Source: Ralstonia soli
GTDB lineage: Bacteria > Pseudomonadota > Gammaproteobacteria > Burkholderiales > Burkholderiaceae
DNA length: 64,000 nucleotides
NCBI RefSeq assembly: GCF_023955655.1
Contig: NZ_JAMXHT010000005.1
Span: 497,462-561,461, forward strand
Reading direction: 5' to 3'
Positions 44,237 through 53,383 of the stretch are shown here, piece after piece. The first letter of the stretch is position 1. Every line of letters begins with the position of its first letter. Below the pieces are notes generated by a model that worked only from the letters and a program-made list of their open reading frames with translations, was not told the DNA's origin and did not search any database. The position numbers and the translations under genes were made by a program.

Positions 44237-45763
44237 TTACTGCTGCGCCACCGTTGCGGGCTTGGCTTGGTCCGGTGGCGGCAAGTCACCCCAACCGCCG
44301 CCCAGCGCCTTGATCAGCCCCACCGTGGCATTCACCCGGCTGCCCGCGAGCTGTACGCCGATGCGCTCGGCGGACAGCATATTGCGCTCGGCATCGATCA
44401 CATCCAGGTAGTTGACCGAACCCGCGTTGTACCGCGTGCGCGAAAGCTGCGCGGCACGCGACGAGGCACGCACCGCATCGTCCTGGGCCCTGGATTGATC
44501 GGCCAGCAGGCGCAGGTCTGACAGGTTGTCTTCCACCTCGCGGAAGGCCACCAGCACGCTCTCGCGGTAATTGGCGACATTCTCTTCGTATGCGGCACGC
44601 GCTTGCTTCACGCCGGCGCTGCGTGCGCCGCCGTCAAAGATCGGCAACGACAGCGCGGTGCCGACCAGGGGCCCGAGAATCCACGTACGGCTGCCCCACT
44701 TGAGCAGGTCGCCGATGTCGTGCGATTCATAGCCGAAGCCGCCCGTGAGCTGCAGTTGCGGGAAGAATGCTGCGCGCGCCACGCCAATGCGCGCATTGGC
44801 CGCAGCCATCGACCGCTCTGCCGCAGCCACGTCTGGACGGCGTTCCAGCAGGGCGGAGGGAAGGCCGGCCGGCACGCGCACATCCATGGTGTCCAGCGGC
44901 TGGGTCGTCATGCTGAAGTCGGCCGGAGCCTTGCCCAGCAGCGTGGCCAGCGCGTGTTCGAGCACGGCGCGACGGCGCTGCACGCCAATGCGGTCGGAAC
45001 GTGCCGTGGCCAGTTCAGCATCGGCGCGGGCCACATCCAGCTCGCCGATGTCGCCGGTGTTGAAGCGGCGCTGCACGAGCTTGAGTGCCTCTTCACGGCC
45101 GACCAGCGTGCGGGCGAGCAACGCCTCTTCCGCGTCGAGCGTGCGCAGGCTGAAGTACGTCTGCGCGACGTCGGCCTGCAGCGACAGGCGGGCCGCGCGG
45201 TACAGCGCCTCGACACGCTCTGCATCGGCATCGGCGGCACTCACGCTATTGTGTACGCGGCCGAACAGGTCAGCCTCATACGCCACGGTGGCCTGTGCGC
45301 GCCAGTAGGTCTGCGGCTGCACCGGTGCGCCGACCGGCAGGCCCGCCGATGCGGCCGAACCCCGCTGGCGCGTGGGGCCGAAACCCGCATCCAGTTCCGG
45401 GAACAGCGATGCCCGGTTGGCCTGCACGAAGGCGCGGGCCTGAGTTACACGCGCGGCAGCGGCGGCCAGCGTGGGGCTGGCTTCCGCGGCCTGCGCTTCG
45501 AGCTTGTCGAGCGTCGGGTCGTTGAAGATCTTCCACCATGCGCCATCGGCGGGCAGGGCGGGCTCGGCGGTCTTCCACTTGCCTTGCTCGCTGGCGGCCA
45601 GCGGTGCGTCTGCTGGCTGGGCCGCCTCCTTGAAGGCGTTGGGCGTACCGACGTCTGGCTTCTCGTACGTTGGGGCCAGCGAGCAGGCCGCGAGGAACAG
45701 CGCGGCGGCCAGCGCCAATGGCGTCCAGCGGCCCGGCCTCATTTGTTGTTTGAACGCGTTCAT
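44237..45763 (-). CDS. RND efflux outer-membrane lipoprotein channel (NodT/OprN type)
   Basis: 508 residues from ATG 45763. Signal with lipobox LAAC (about residue 24). Two OEP (PF02321) repeats (about 85-275 and 300-490) with long coiled-coil helices: AAAARVTQARAFVQANRASLFPEL and VEALYRAARLSLQADVAQTYF in repeat 1, ANARIGVARAAFFPQLQLTGGFGYES and RSAGVKQARAAYEENVANYRES in repeat 2. It forms the trimeric TolC-like duct. It starts 13 bases after the RND pump stop and closes the operon. Confidence 0.93.
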   Translation of the reverse strand: MNAFKQQMRPGRWTPLALAAALFLAACSLAPTYEKPDVGTPNAFKEAAQPADAPLAASEQGKWKTAEPALPADGAWWKIFNDPTLDKLEAQAAEASPTLAAAAARVTQARAFVQANRASLFPELDAGFGPTRQRGSAASAGLPVGAPVQPQTYWRAQATVAYEADLFGRVHNSVSAADADAERVEALYRAARLSLQADVAQTYFSLRTLDAEEALLARTLVGREEALKLVQRRFNTGDIGELDVARADAELATARSDRIGVQRRRAVLEHALATLLGKAPADFSMTTQPLDTMDVRVPAGLPSALLERRPDVAAAERSMAAANARIGVARAAFFPQLQLTGGFGYESHDIGDLLKWGSRTWILGPLVGTALSLPIFDGGARSAGVKQARAAYEENVANYRESVLVAFREVEDNLSDLRLLADQSRAQDDAVRASSRAAQLSRTRYNAGSVNYLDVIDAERNMLSAERIGVQLAGSRVNATVGLIKALGGGWGDLPPPDQAKPATVAQQ

Positions 45764-45776
45764 AGCGATGTCTTGA

Positions 45777-48700
45777 TTAGTGTTGACCCGACGGCACAGG
45801 CAGTGCGCCATCTAGGTCCAGATCACGGTCCGAAGCATCCTCCGAGCGCTGGCCGCGGCGTGCGGCCAGCGTGCGCAGCAGCACGTAGAACACCGGCGTG
45901 AGGAACAGGCCGAACAGCGTCACACCCAGCATCCCCGCGAACACGGCCACGCCCATGGCATGGCGCATTTCCGCGCCGGCACCGGTCGACACCACCAAAG
46001 GCACCACGCCCATGATGAAAGCGATCGACGTCATCAGGATCGGGCGCAGACGCAGGCGGCAGGCCTCGATGGCGGCTTCCACGATGGAGCGTCCTTGCAG
46101 CTCAAGCTCCCGTGCAAACTCCACGATCAGGATCGCGTTCTTGCACGCCAGCCCCACCAGCACCACCAGACCGATCTGCGTGAAGATGTTGTTGTCTCCA
46201 TGCGAGACCCACACGCCCAGCATGGCGGCAAACAGGCTCATCGGCACGATCAGGATCACAGCGAGCGGCAGCGTCAGGCTTTCGTACTGCGCAGCCAGCA
46301 CCAGGAACACCAGCAGCACGCAGATCGGGAAGATCCACACCGCCGAGTTGCCAGCCAGGATTTGCTGATACGTCAGGTCGGTCCACTCGAAGCGCACGCC
46401 CTTGGGCAGCGTTTCATGCGCGATGCGTTCCACTGCGGCCTGTGCCTGGCCCGACGAGAAGCCCGGCGCCGGGCCACCGTTGATGTCGGCAGCGGTGTAG
46501 CCGTTGTAGCGCACCACCATGTCCGGCCCGAAGCCCTGCGACACGCGCAGCAGCGATGACAGCGGCACCATGTCACCCGCCTGGTTGCGCGTCTTCAGTT
46601 GCAGGATGTCTTCGGCATGGGCGCGGAACGGCGCGTCTGCCTGCACCTTCACCTGGTACGTGCGGCCGAAGCGGTTGAAGTCGTTCACGTACAGCGAGCC
46701 CAGATACACCTGCATGGTGTCGAACACATCCGTGACCGGCACGCCCAACTGCTTGGCCTTTACGCGGTCCAGATCGGCATTCAACTGCGGCACGTTGATC
46801 TGGTAGCTGGAGAACGACGGCCCCAGTTCCGGCGCCTTGCGTGCCTTTGCCATGAAGGCCTGCGTGGCGGCAAAGAGCTGCTCGTAGCCGACTGAACCCC
46901 GGTCTTCGATCTGCATCTTGAAGCCGCCCACCGTGCCGAGACCCTGCACCGGCGGCGGCGGGAATACCGCGATGAACGCGTCCTTGATGGCGCCGTATTG
47001 CTTGTTCAACTGGCCCGCAATCGCACCGCCCGACAGGTCGGCGCTCTTGCGCTGGTCAAACGGCTTGAGCGTGACGAACACGATGCCGGCGCTCGGGCTG
47101 TTGGTGAAGCCGTTGATCGACAGGCCCGGGAAGGCCACGGCGCTTTCCACGCCGGGGTGCTTCAGGGCGATGTCCGACATGCGGCGGATCACGTCTTCCG
47201 TGCGGTCCAGCGAGGCACCGTCCGGCAGTTGCGCGAAGCTCACCAGATATTGCTTGTCCTGCATCGGCACGAAGCCGCCCGGCACCTTGTTGAACAGCAG
47301 TGCGGTCGCGCCGATCAGTGCGAGGTAGATGCCAAGCATCACCGCCTTGCGACCGATCACGCGCGAGGTGCTGCGGCCATACGATTCCGAAGCCGCACCA
47401 AACACACGGTTGAACGGACGGAAGATCCAGCCCAGGCCCTTGTCCATCGCACGCGCCAGCCAATCCTTGGGCGCGTCATGGCTCTTGAGTAACAGTGCTG
47501 CGAGCGCCGGCGACAGCGTGAGCGAGTTGAACGCTGAGATCACGGTCGAAATTGAGATCGTCAGCGCGAACTGCTTGTAGAACTGACCGGTCAGGCCCGT
47601 CATGAAGGCCAGCGGCACGAACACGGCAATCAGCGTCAGCGCAATGGCGATGATCGGGCCGCTCACCTCGCGCATGGCCTTGTACGTCGCCTCGCGTGGT
47701 GATAACCCTTCGGCGATGTTCCGCTCGACGTTTTCCACCACCACGATGGCATCGTCCACCACGATCCCGATCGCCAACACCAGCCCGAACAGCGACAGCG
47801 CGTTGATCGAGAAGCCGAACATCAGCATCAGACCGAACGTACCGATGATCGACACCGGCACCGCCAGCAGCGGAATGATCGACGCGCGCCACGTCTGCAG
47901 GAACAAGATCACCACGAGCACCACAAGCGCCACCGCTTCCAGCAGCGTGTGCGTGACGGCTTCGATACTCGATCGGACGAACTGCGTCGGGTCATAAACG
48001 ATGCGGTAGTCGACACCTTCGGGAAAGTCCTGCTTCAGTTCCTCCATCGTCTTGCGCACGTCATCCGAAATCTGCAGGGCGTTGGACCCCGGCGCCTGGA
48101 AGATCGGAACGGCCACTGCCTGCTTGTTGTCCAGCAGCGAGCGCAGGCCGTATTCCGATGCGGCCAGCTCGATGCGGGCCACGTCGCGCAGGTACGTCAC
48201 CGCGCCGTTGGGCGAGCTCTTGAGGATGATGTCGCCGAATTCCTGCTCGGTCTTCAGGCGCCCTTGCGCGTTGACGGACAGCTGCAAGTCCGTGCCCGGC
48301 ACCGACGGCGAACCGCCGATTACACCGGCCGCCACCTGCACGTTCTGGTCGCGGATGGCCTTGACGACTTCGTTGGCCGTCAGACCGCGCTCGGCGACCT
48401 TGTTCGGGTCAAGCCACACGCGCATCGAGTAGTCACCCGAGCCAAACAGCTGCACCTGGCCTACACCGGCGATACGCGCAAGGCGATCCTTGACGTTGAG
48501 CACCGCGTAGTTGCGCAGGTACGTCATGTCGTAGCGGTCGTTGGGCGACAGCAAGTGCACCACCATCGTCAGGTCGGGGCTGCTCTTGATGGTGGTCACG
48601 CCCAGGCGTTGCACCACATCTGGCAGGCGCGGCAGCGCTTGCGAGACGCGGTTCTGCACCAGCTGCTGTGCCTTGTCGGGGTCGGTGCCCAGCTTGAAGG

Positions 48701-48983
48701 TGACCGTCGTGGTCATGTTGCCGTCGCTGTTGGCCTGCGACTGCATGTACAGCATGTTCTCGACGCCGTTGATCTGCTCTTCGAGCGGCGAGGCGACGGT
48801 CTCGGCAATCACCTTCGGGTTGGCGCCCGGAAACTGCGCACGCACCACCACCGAAGGCGGCACGACCTCGGGGTACTCCGAGATCGGCAATCGCCAGATC
48901 GAGATGATCCCGATCAGCAGGATCAGCGTGGAGAGCACGCCCGCAAAGATGGGGCGGTCCACGAAAAATTTAGAGAAGTTCAT
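45777..48983 (-). CDS. MexF-like RND multidrug efflux pump, HAE1 family
   Basis: 1068 residues, 12 helices and two large periplasmic loops. The start NFSKFFVDRPIFAGVLS and PISEYPEVVPPSVVVRAQFP, SPDLTMVVHLLSPNDRYDM and FLQTWRASIIPLLAVPVS are very close to Pseudomonas MexF as I remember it. The proton-relay Asp pair is intact in GIVVDDAIVVVENVERN (helix 4). MexF pumps export chloramphenicol, fluoroquinolones, trimethoprim and quorum-signal precursors; the substrates here are unknown. It lies 29 bases after the adaptor gene. Confidence 0.94.
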   Translation of the reverse strand: MNFSKFFVDRPIFAGVLSTLILLIGIISIWRLPISEYPEVVPPSVVVRAQFPGANPKVIAETVASPLEEQINGVENMLYMQSQANSDGNMTTTVTFKLGTDPDKAQQLVQNRVSQALPRLPDVVQRLGVTTIKSSPDLTMVVHLLSPNDRYDMTYLRNYAVLNVKDRLARIAGVGQVQLFGSGDYSMRVWLDPNKVAERGLTANEVVKAIRDQNVQVAAGVIGGSPSVPGTDLQLSVNAQGRLKTEQEFGDIILKSSPNGAVTYLRDVARIELAASEYGLRSLLDNKQAVAVPIFQAPGSNALQISDDVRKTMEELKQDFPEGVDYRIVYDPTQFVRSSIEAVTHTLLEAVALVVLVVILFLQTWRASIIPLLAVPVSIIGTFGLMLMFGFSINALSLFGLVLAIGIVVDDAIVVVENVERNIAEGLSPREATYKAMREVSGPIIAIALTLIAVFVPLAFMTGLTGQFYKQFALTISISTVISAFNSLTLSPALAALLLKSHDAPKDWLARAMDKGLGWIFRPFNRVFGAASESYGRSTSRVIGRKAVMLGIYLALIGATALLFNKVPGGFVPMQDKQYLVSFAQLPDGASLDRTEDVIRRMSDIALKHPGVESAVAFPGLSINGFTNSPSAGIVFVTLKPFDQRKSADLSGGAIAGQLNKQYGAIKDAFIAVFPPPPVQGLGTVGGFKMQIEDRGSVGYEQLFAATQAFMAKARKAPELGPSFSSYQINVPQLNADLDRVKAKQLGVPVTDVFDTMQVYLGSLYVNDFNRFGRTYQVKVQADAPFRAHAEDILQLKTRNQAGDMVPLSSLLRVSQGFGPDMVVRYNGYTAADINGGPAPGFSSGQAQAAVERIAHETLPKGVRFEWTDLTYQQILAGNSAVWIFPICVLLVFLVLAAQYESLTLPLAVILIVPMSLFAAMLGVWVSHGDNNIFTQIGLVVLVGLACKNAILIVEFARELELQGRSIVEAAIEACRLRLRPILMTSIAFIMGVVPLVVSTGAGAEMRHAMGVAVFAGMLGVTLFGLFLTPVFYVLLRTLAARRGQRSEDASDRDLDLDGALPVPSGQH

Positions 48984-49012
48984 GGCTGTGAGCGATGAGG
49001 TTCAGGCGCAAA

Positions 49013-50323
49013 TCAAGCGCGGTCGGCCGGCAGGCGTTGCGCGGTAGCGGCGGTCTTGGCGTTGGCCGGCTTGGCCTCGGCCTTTGCGGTGGGGGCAGCA
49101 GGGGTGTCGGCTTTGGCCTCGGCGGGCGTAGCGGGCGCTTCAGGTTGTGCACCCGGCAGCACGACACGCTTGGTGACGAGGCTGTCCATGGTCACCGTGT
49201 TGGGTGCCACAGCGTCGCCAGGGCGCACGCGCTGGATGCCGTTGACGACGATGCGGTCTCCCGCCTTCAGGCCCGACTTCACCACGCGCAGGCCGTCGAT
49301 GGACGCACCCAGCACAACCGGGCGATAGCTCGTCTTGTTGGCCGCATCCACCACCAGCACGAATTTCTTGTCCTGGTCCGTGCCGATGGCCTTGTCGCTG
49401 ATGAGGATGGCGTCGTGCGGTGCACCGCTGCTCATCCGCACGCGGGCGTACAGGCCCGGCGTGAGGCGGCCGTCGGCGTTGTCCAGCGTGGCGCGCACGC
49501 GGATCGTCCCCGAGCGCACATCCAGCCGGTTGTCGACGGATTGGATCGCGCCTTCGCGCGTGTAGCCGTCTTCATTGGCCAGGCCGATGTAGACCGGGGT
49601 CTTGGCGCCCTGGGCGGCCTTGGCCGAGTAGCGCAGATAGCTTTGTTCGTCGGCATCGAACGCCACGTACATCGGCGACACCGACACCAGCGTCGTCAGC
49701 ACAGGCGCGGCGCCGCCGGCGGATACCACGTTGCCCACCGTGATCTCTGCGCGCGATACGCGGCCCGACACCGGCGCCACGATGCGCGTGTACTCCAGAT
49801 TCAGTTTGGCGGCATCCAGTGCGGCGGCGGCGCCTTGCAGGTTGGCTTGCGCCTCGCGTGCGGCGTTTTCCTTCTCCTCAAACTCGCGGCGCGCGATGGC
49901 GTTGTCGGCCACCAGCTTCTGTGCGCGGTCGAGTTCGGACGTGGTGTACGCCACGCGCGACTTGGCTGCTGTCAGCGCGGCTTGCGTGCGGGCAACTTCT
50001 GCCGCATAGGGGCGCGGGTCGATGGTGAACAGCGGGTCGCCCTTCTTGACGATGCTGCCGTCCTTGAAGTGGACCGCCGTGACGGTTCCGCCCACCAGCG
50101 GGCGGACTTCCACGCGCTCGACGGCTTCGATGCGGCCGGAAAATTCATCCCATTCCGCCACGTTGCGCGCGACGACGGGTGCCACATCCACCGGCGTGGC
50201 AGCCGGTGCGGCGGCCGGCTGCTGCGAGGCGCCGGCACTGGAAACCAGACCGTAGGTACTGACGGCTGCAATGCCAACCACTGCTGCAACCGAAATGGCG
50301 ATGGTGCGTTTGGACAGGCTCAT
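49013..50323 (-). CDS. RND efflux periplasmic adaptor (MexE-like membrane fusion protein)
   Basis: 436 residues from ATG 50323. N-terminal signal/anchor (SKRTIAISVAAVVGIAAVS) without a lipobox; barrel-sandwich lipoyl domain (VEVRPLVGGTVTAVHFKDGS, YTRIVAPVSGRVSRAEITVG), helical hairpin between (about 105-185), beta-barrel and membrane-proximal domain (about 210-370). The last 60 residues form an Ala/Pro/Lys-rich tail (AEAKADTPAAPTAKAEAKP), longer than in MexE. It is the first gene of the pump operon, 111 bases after the hydrolase gene. Confidence 0.93.
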   Translation of the reverse strand: MSLSKRTIAISVAAVVGIAAVSTYGLVSSAGASQQPAAAPAATPVDVAPVVARNVAEWDEFSGRIEAVERVEVRPLVGGTVTAVHFKDGSIVKKGDPLFTIDPRPYAAEVARTQAALTAAKSRVAYTTSELDRAQKLVADNAIARREFEEKENAAREAQANLQGAAAALDAAKLNLEYTRIVAPVSGRVSRAEITVGNVVSAGGAAPVLTTLVSVSPMYVAFDADEQSYLRYSAKAAQGAKTPVYIGLANEDGYTREGAIQSVDNRLDVRSGTIRVRATLDNADGRLTPGLYARVRMSSGAPHDAILISDKAIGTDQDKKFVLVVDAANKTSYRPVVLGASIDGLRVVKSGLKAGDRIVVNGIQRVRPGDAVAPNTVTMDSLVTKRVVLPGAQPEAPATPAEAKADTPAAPTAKAEAKPANAKTAATAQRLPADRA

Positions 50324-50434
50324 GATGTCTCTCGATTTCGTTGGGATCAGCAAAGAGGAAAGTTAGGAAAACGTTTGGGCCGCAGCGTAGAAACACGCGC
50401 GCGGCCTCGCACTCCGTTTCTTGTTGTTGTGGGT

Positions 50435-51538
50435 TCAGCCGGGTGTTTCCCCGTTTGGCTCGGGCGGCGTGCGGTCCTTGCGGTCAGCACGTGCACGACG
50501 CTTGCGCGGTGTGGCTGCGTCGCGGGTCATGCCCAGGTGCCAGCGCAGGAAGCACGTCATCTCGTCTTGCGCGACGGCGCTCATGGCAATCGACTCATGA
50601 CAGACCTCGCTTACCCGCACGACCTGCGTGACGACGCCCGCTTCGATGAGCGCGGCGGCATAGCGCTCGGCTTCGGTGCGCAGCAGGTCTTGCGGGGCGG
50701 TCAGCAGCAGGGCGGGCGGCAGGCCATGCAGACGGCGCGACTCCACCGGCGCGGCATACGGGTGCACGCGCTCGGTCGGGCGGGGCAGATACTGGCGATA
50801 GCACTCCGCGCACGCCTCCGCCGCGTTTTTGCCAGTGGCGTCGGCATCGGCCAGCCGGTCGGGGCGCACGCGGGCCATGGTCGGGTCCAGCATGGGCGCG
50901 ATCAGCACCTGCGCGCGCAGGTTCGGGCCGCCACGGTCGCGGGCGATCATCGTCAGCGCCGCCGACAGATTGCCGCCGGCGTCATGCCCAGCCACGGCAA
51001 TGCGGCGACGATCAATCCCCCATGCGGCGGCATGGTCGGCCATGCAGCACAGCGCGGCGTACACGTCCTCGGGCGCGGCGGGAAAGGGCGCGGCCGGCGC
51101 CAGCGAATAACCAACCGTCACCACCACCGCAGGCAGCGTGGCCGCCAAATAGCGGGCCGGCGCATCCGCATCGTCGATCGAACCGCGCACGAAGCCGCCG
51201 CCATGCAGGTACAGCACGGCCGCGTTGCGCAAAGACGCTGCAGCGTCGTCAGCCTGCATTTGCGGCCGGAAGACACGCAGGCGGATGCGGCTGGCGTAGC
51301 CCTGGGTCCAGTAGTCGTCGACGGCAACTTCCCGAGGCAGTGGCCCCGCGTCGGCCGTTTCCTTGCTTGATGGAATTTGCCCAGGCAGTTTTGATGCTGC
51401 GCCGCGCAAATTGTTATTCAGTGCAACGTTTGAGGCGTCGGCCCTTGCGTACGGTTGCACCGGGCGAACAGCGGCCGATGCGGCATCGCTGGCGAACGTG
51501 CGTTCCGAAACAACCAGGCGCGGTGGAGAAGAACCCAT
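50435..51538 (-). CDS. Alpha/beta hydrolase of the HSL group with Asp in place of the nucleophilic Ser
   Basis: 367 residues. Hormone-sensitive-lipase-type layout: oxyanion motif LYLHGGGFVRGS (about 116), nucleophile elbow VAGHDAGGNLSAAL where GDSAGG is expected (Asp186, codon GAC at 50983-50981), the acid region TAPQDLLRTEAERYAAALIEAG, and the histidine region EVCHESIAMS. The serine of the triad is thus replaced, while the acid and base seem kept. The last 35 residues are a basic, Pro-rich tail. It precedes the pump operon in the same direction and diverges from a lysR gene. It could act on or protect against an efflux substrate, or be a non-catalytic relative. Confidence 0.85.
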   Translation of the reverse strand: MGSSPPRLVVSERTFASDAASAAVRPVQPYARADASNVALNNNLRGAASKLPGQIPSSKETADAGPLPREVAVDDYWTQGYASRIRLRVFRPQMQADDAAASLRNAAVLYLHGGGFVRGSIDDADAPARYLAATLPAVVVTVGYSLAPAAPFPAAPEDVYAALCCMADHAAAWGIDRRRIAVAGHDAGGNLSAALTMIARDRGGPNLRAQVLIAPMLDPTMARVRPDRLADADATGKNAAEACAECYRQYLPRPTERVHPYAAPVESRRLHGLPPALLLTAPQDLLRTEAERYAAALIEAGVVTQVVRVSEVCHESIAMSAVAQDEMTCFLRWHLGMTRDAATPRKRRARADRKDRTPPEPNGETPG

Positions 51539-51599
51539 GATGTCAGGCGGGGCTTACCTTTGCGGATCACCCGGATATCGATGGGCTGAATGATGGTGA

Positions 51600-51628
51600 T
51601 TAGACGAACGGGGATAAATGCCTATAAT
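51600..51628 (+). promoter_or_regulatory. Sigma70-type promoter with perfect -10 box
   Basis: TTAGAC (51600-51605), 17-base spacer, TATAAT (51623-51628), in the 321-base region between the divergent hydrolase and lysR genes. It points towards lysR, with a leader of about 225 bases that contains no supportable gene. The region is more A/T-rich than its surroundings and could hold LysR binding sites (ATTAG and CTATAAT motifs), but I cannot fix one. Confidence 0.6.
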
Positions 51629-51859
51629 CAGACATCACTATTAGTTGCAGCCGAACAATCAGAATTTACGGTTGTGCTACAAAGTGTCATTGCTCGAGGC
51701 CGATCTTGTTGCGCTGCGGAAATTCGTTCCTCCGCCAATGCGCTGCCCTCCTGATCGCGCCGACCGGGTGCACCCCTCAGATTTCACAGGTCCAGCGCAT
51801 TGCCGTTCTGATTTCGGCAGTGCGCCCGCCCCGTGGAATCCGACCCTCAGGAGCCGCAG

Positions 51860-52804
51860 ATGGATCGATTGCAGGCCATGCAGGTTTTCACGCGCGTCGT
51901 GGAAGCCAGCAGTTTCACCAAGGCTGCCGATAGCCTTCAGTTACCCCGCGCCACGGTGACGAACCTGGTGCAAAGCCTCGAAGCGCATCTTGGCGTGCGC
52001 CTGCTGCACCGAACCACCCGCCGCGTCAACGTGACCGCCGATGGCGCCGCGTATTACGAGCGCTGCGTGCGGCTGCTCGGCGACCTGGAAGAGACCGAAG
52101 CCGCTTTTTCGCAAAGCGCGACCGGCGCGCGGGGCACCTTGCGCATCGACGTTCCTGCCTCGATAGGCAAACGGTTGCTTGTGCCGCGTATCCGCGATTT
52201 TCATGAGGCGTACCCCGATCTTCAGCTCGAGATCGGCATGAGTGATCGCACGGTCGACCTCGTGCAGGAGGGCGTGGATTGCGCAGTGCGCGGCGGCGAG
52301 CTGCAGGATTCGAGCCTCGTTGCGCGCCGCATCGGCCAGTTGTCGATGGTCAATTGCGCCTCGCCCGATTACCTTGCGCGCTATGGCACGCCCCAAACAC
52401 TGGAAGACCTGCAGGATCACGTGGCGGTGAACTATTTTTCTGCGCGCAACGGCCGGCGCATGGATTGGGATTTCGTGATCGACGGCCAGAAGCAGATCCA
52501 CAAGGTGCGCGGCATGGTGTCGGTCAACGACGGCGAATCGGCGGCAGCTTGCGCGCTGCATGGCCTTGGCTTGCTGCAGACCGCGCGTTTCCTGGTGTAC
52601 GAGCACCTGCAGTCGGGCGCGCTGGTGGAGGTGCTGCCGGAATATGTCTCGGAATCGGTGCCGGTGTCGGTGGTCTACCCGCACAACCGCCATCTGTCGC
52701 CCAAGGTGCGGGTGTTTGTGGATTGGGTGGCGACGCTGTTTGCCGACCATCCGTGCCTGCAACTCAAGGAAAATCCACGGCTGCACATTGTTAGCGCAGC
52801 TTGA
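51860..52804 (+). CDS. LysR-family transcriptional regulator
   Basis: 314 residues from ATG 51860, AGGAG 7 bases upstream. N-terminal winged helix (about 1-65: MQVFTRVVEASSFTKAADSL, PRATVTNLVQSLEAHLGVRL) and C-terminal substrate-binding domain (about 90-295), with no unusual length. It is of the common 'DRLQAMQVF' type, not of the MexT type that controls mexEF-oprN in Pseudomonas. Divergent from the hydrolase gene and the pump operon, which are its most probable targets. Confidence 0.93.
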   Translation: MDRLQAMQVFTRVVEASSFTKAADSLQLPRATVTNLVQSLEAHLGVRLLHRTTRRVNVTADGAAYYERCVRLLGDLEETEAAFSQSATGARGTLRIDVPASIGKRLLVPRIRDFHEAYPDLQLEIGMSDRTVDLVQEGVDCAVRGGELQDSSLVARRIGQLSMVNCASPDYLARYGTPQTLEDLQDHVAVNYFSARNGRRMDWDFVIDGQKQIHKVRGMVSVNDGESAAACALHGLGLLQTARFLVYEHLQSGALVEVLPEYVSESVPVSVVYPHNRHLSPKVRVFVDWVATLFADHPCLQLKENPRLHIVSAA

Positions 52805-52901
52805 ACAGTTTTTTCCTGAAAGTCGCATTTATCAGACGGGAGCAACGATCTATTCTGGGTTCCAAGCGCAACAACGAGCGCAACCGAACAAGGAAACGAT
52901 C

Positions 52902-53306
52902 ATGAACTCCCGCCTCTTCTCCGCCTTCTCCCGCCGCGCTCTCCTGGCCATGGTGGCCACCGTGTCGGCTTCTGCCGCACTGCTGTCGGCACAGCCCGCA
53001 GCGGCTTCGATCCAGCCCAACTTCAGCGCACCGGCGGCTACGCAGGCCGGCCGCTTTGATCCGTACACGCAAGGCGCCGACCGCCAGGCCGACACGTACG
53101 GCTATCTGTCCCGCGCTGGCGACCGCTTCGACCCGTACAGCCAAGGCGCCGACCGCCAGGCCGACACGTACGGCTATCTGTCTCGCGCCGGTGACCGCTT
53201 CGACCCGTACACCCAAGGCGCCGACCGCCAGGCCGATACGTATGGCTACCTGTCGTGGAACGGCGACGTGAGCTATCCGAACGGCAGCAGCGCATCGCGC
53301 GCTTAA
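52902..53306 (+). CDS. Secreted protein with three tandem 24-residue repeats
   Basis: 134 residues, AAGGAAAC 5 bases before ATG. Signal peptide ALLAMVATVSASAALLSAQPAAA (cleavage about 35). The mature protein is almost entirely three copies of a 24-residue unit, RFDPYTQGADRQADTYGYLSRAGD in two parts RFDPYTQGADRQ and ADTYGYLSRAGD (residues 51-122), plus a short tail NGDVSYPNGSSASRA. Rich in Asp, Tyr, Gly, Arg and Gln; no Cys. Tyr and Asp at fixed positions could give a beta-solenoid or calcium/surface binding, but no family is recognised. It ends before a strong terminator and seems monocistronic. Confidence 0.85.
   Translation: MNSRLFSAFSRRALLAMVATVSASAALLSAQPAAASIQPNFSAPAATQAGRFDPYTQGADRQADTYGYLSRAGDRFDPYSQGADRQADTYGYLSRAGDRFDPYTQGADRQADTYGYLSWNGDVSYPNGSSASRA
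53052..53267 (+). repeat. Three tandem 72-bp coding repeats
   Basis: Units 53052-53123, 53124-53195 and 53196-53267 are nearly identical at the DNA level, with mainly third-position differences (for example GATCCG/GACCCG, ACGCAA/AGCCAA/ACCCAA). In-frame, so copy number can change without breaking the gene. Confidence 0.95.
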
Positions 53307-53336
53307 ACCGCGCTTCTGATTTCTCCTCCCTTGTTG

Positions 53337-53367
53337 CGGCGTGACTGAGCAGGTCACGCCGTTTTTT
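53337..53367 (+). terminator. Rho-independent terminator of the repeat-protein gene
   Basis: CGGCGTGAC (53337-53345), 7-base loop, GTCACGCCG (53353-53361), then TTTTTT. Confidence 0.92.
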
Positions 53368-53383
53368 ATTTGCCGAGCCCCCA

